NCBI GenBank assembly: GCA_947500005.1
Contig: CANMQJ010000008.1
Span: 124,001 to 188,000, forward strand
Length of the DNA stretch: 64,000 nt
DNA from: an uncultured Paracoccaceae bacterium
Lineage (GTDB): Bacteria > Pseudomonadota > Alphaproteobacteria > Rhodobacterales > Rhodobacteraceae
Direction of reading: 5' to 3'
The position numbers and the translations under genes are program-made. Every line of letters begins with the position of its first letter. Position 1 is the first letter of the stretch. Under the pieces are notes generated by a model that saw only the letters and a program-made list of their open reading frames with translations, searched no databases and was not told the DNA's origin. Shown one piece after another: positions 62,666 through 64,000 of this stretch.

Positions 62666-63823
62666 ATGGACATCATGCAGGGCTTTCCGCCGCTTGACGA
62701 GAACCGAGCCACGCTGGCGAACTGGCGGCAGCAGCCGTTTTCGTCCTGGGCGTTTCATCATGTGCGCGAGATCGTGCCTTCGGCCGAGATCCGCAACGAT
62801 CCCGGCGATGTCTGGACGCTGGAGGATTGCGCGCCGATCCTGACCTCGGACGAGATCGAGGCGGCGATCGAAGGCACGCAGACCGACGCGCTGGTGGTGC
62901 TGCATGAGGGCCGCGTGGCGCATGAGCTTTACCGCAACGGGATGGGACCGCAGGATCAGCACATCCTCATGTCGGTGTCGAAGTCCATGCTGGGTCTTCT
63001 GGCGGGCATCCTGATTGACAAGGGGCTTCTGGACGTGGGGGCCGAGGTCACGCATTACCTGCCGGAACTGGCCGGAACCGCCTATGCCGGGGCGACGGTG
63101 CGCGATGCGCTGGACATGCGGGTGGGCGTGGCCTTCGAGGAAGATTACGAGGCGACCTCGGGCCCGATCATCGCCTATCGCAAGGCCGCCAACTGGAACC
63201 CCGTGGCGCCGGGCGACGACCCGGTCGACCTGCGCGGGTTCCAATCGTTGCTGACCGAGAACGATGGCGGGCATGGCGGGCGCTTTCACTATGTCTCGCC
63301 GGTGACCGACATGCTGGGATGGCTGTTGGAGCGGGCGGCCGGCGTGCGCTATGCCGACCTGATGGCCGAGCATCTCTGGCAGCCAATGGGGGCGGAACGG
63401 CCCGGCTATATCACGGTGGACCGGATCGGCGGGGCGCGTGCGGCGGGTGGCATGTGCGTCACGCCGCGCGACCTGGCCCGCGTCGGGCGGCTGATGGCGG
63501 CAGGCGGTATGCGCGAGGGACGGCAGGTGATCCCGCTGGGCTGGCTGGAGGATATCGCCACGCAGGGCGACCGCGCGGCATGGCAGCAGGGGGATTTCGC
63601 CGAGAAATTCCCGGGCTTCGACATGTGTTATCGCTCCAAGTGGTACGTGCATCCCGGCGAGACGCCGCTCATTCACGGGCTGGGCATTCACGGGCAGTTC
63701 CTGTTCGTCGACCCGGTGCGCGATCTGTCCATCGCCTGGGTCTCGTCCGAGGCAGAAGCCGTGAGCGAGATCACCGGGCCGAAGCGGTTCGACCTGGTGG
63801 CAAGGCTCCGCGCGGCGCTGTGA
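62666..63823 (+). CDS. Serine hydrolase, class C beta-lactamase family
   Basis: A 385-residue protein. The catalytic SxxK motif is SVSKSMLGLLAG (Ser near residue 99), and a YxN-type Tyr lies in HYVSPVTD. No signal peptide is seen, so it is more likely an esterase or amidase than a periplasmic beta-lactamase. The ATG at 62666 has GGCAGGAGGA upstream. It is inserted between uvrC and pgsA, which are often nearly adjacent. Confidence 0.87.
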   Translation: MDIMQGFPPLDENRATLANWRQQPFSSWAFHHVREIVPSAEIRNDPGDVWTLEDCAPILTSDEIEAAIEGTQTDALVVLHEGRVAHELYRNGMGPQDQHILMSVSKSMLGLLAGILIDKGLLDVGAEVTHYLPELAGTAYAGATVRDALDMRVGVAFEEDYEATSGPIIAYRKAANWNPVAPGDDPVDLRGFQSLLTENDGGHGGRFHYVSPVTDMLGWLLERAAGVRYADLMAEHLWQPMGAERPGYITVDRIGGARAAGGMCVTPRDLARVGRLMAAGGMREGRQVIPLGWLEDIATQGDRAAWQQGDFAEKFPGFDMCYRSKWYVHPGETPLIHGLGIHGQFLFVDPVRDLSIAWVSSEAEAVSEITGPKRFDLVARLRAAL

Positions 63824-63869
63824 ACGGGCTGACCCTTTCCTCTCTCCCTCGGGCGCGGTACACCGGGGC

Positions 63870-64000
63870 ATGATCTGGAACCTGCCAAATATCCTGACCC
63901 TGCTGCGCCTGCTGGCCTCGCCCGCGCTGGCGGTGATGTTCCTCTATTTCGACCGGCCTTATGCGGACTGGTTCGCGTTGATCCTTTTCGCGAGCGCCTC
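63870..64000 (+). CDS. pgsA: CDP-diacylglycerol-glycerol-3-phosphate phosphatidyltransferase, 5' part
   Basis: The first 43 residues (MIWNLPNILTLLRLLASPAL...) match PgsA, which makes phosphatidylglycerol phosphate. The gene runs off the right edge, before the CDP-alcohol phosphatidyltransferase motif. The ATG at 63870 lies 46 bases after the serine hydrolase gene. The assignment rests on the N-terminus and the uvrC neighbourhood. Confidence 0.85.
   Translation, partial: MIWNLPNILTLLRLLASPALAVMFLYFDRPYADWFALILFASA

Noticed and set aside
62666..63823. True antibiotic-resistance beta-lactamase
   Set aside because: No signal peptide and overall similarity to the broad esterase/amidase-like branch of the family; context is housekeeping.

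Overview
The window is about 65% GC, densely packed chromosomal DNA. It most resembles the Roseobacter/Rhodobacterales group of Alphaproteobacteria. The grounds are the gene families present (paa operon, several TRAP and TTT solute transporters, DUF1127, uvrC next to pgsA, Tat-exported binding proteins) and a dispersed intergenic repeat ending in CCCGGGATATTTCGGGCAAG that recalls repeats common in that group. No rRNA, tRNA, CRISPR, insertion sequence, prophage or plasmid marker was seen.

Layout. 1-3079 (minus): end of a phenylacetate-degradation operon, thiolase-paaA-paaB-paaC. 3366-5424 (minus): DUF1127 protein, then a GFA / AhpD-like / cyclase trio, with a divergent GntR regulator at 5586. 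6327-10877: a glutamine-amidotransferase divergent from a cytochrome P450, glutamine-synthetase-like enzyme, [2Fe-2S] ferredoxin and FkbM methyltransferase. 10869-13049 (minus): omega-aminotransferase and IclR regulator. 13213-21193 (plus): one long operon of tctC-tctB-tctA, aldehyde dehydrogenase, class-III PLP enzyme, APH-type kinase and Tm-1-like protein. 21206-23015: Tat-exported beta-lactamase-fold protein and hemP with a partner gene. 23031-27071 (minus): a 1020-residue kinase/M23 peptidase/PLP-enzyme fusion and a 3-hydroxyisobutyrate-dehydrogenase-like enzyme. 27162-30022 (minus): cueR and copA behind a MerR-type promoter. 30170-39595: PHP protein, desaturase, hemC/hemE, amidase, DUF2189 protein, Rieske oxygenase and regulator. 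39621-42690 (minus): ilvH and ilvI-type acetolactate synthase genes, the latter with a leader peptide and attenuator. 42786-50657: cation exchanger, two-component system and a TRAP transporter with an oversized DctM. 50791-64000: CoA transferase, crotonase, orphan TAXI protein, EamA exporter, CoxG-like protein, ABC-2 exporter, S49 protease, zinc-ribbon microprotein, second cation exchanger, SDR, uvrC, serine hydrolase and the start of pgsA.

How the genes work together. Positions 3716-27071 read as a catabolic island for nitrogenous organics. Two modules stand out. The first (P450 + ferredoxin + GS-like ligase + amidotransferase) has the gene content expected for oxidative opening of a secondary or cyclic amine combined with gamma-glutamylation. 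The second (TTT importer + kinase + PLP phospho-lyase + aldehyde dehydrogenase) could take an amino alcohol through its phosphate ester and an aldehyde to an acid. The kinase and PLP enzyme recur in the same window fused around an M23 domain. These substrate proposals are inferences; the family assignments rest on visible motifs.

The clearest regulatory structures are the ilv attenuator (42532-42690), the 19-bp-spacer copA promoter (30053-30083), a TGGTTC-N7-GAACCA palindrome in the iclR/tctC gap, and two repeat families at gene ends.
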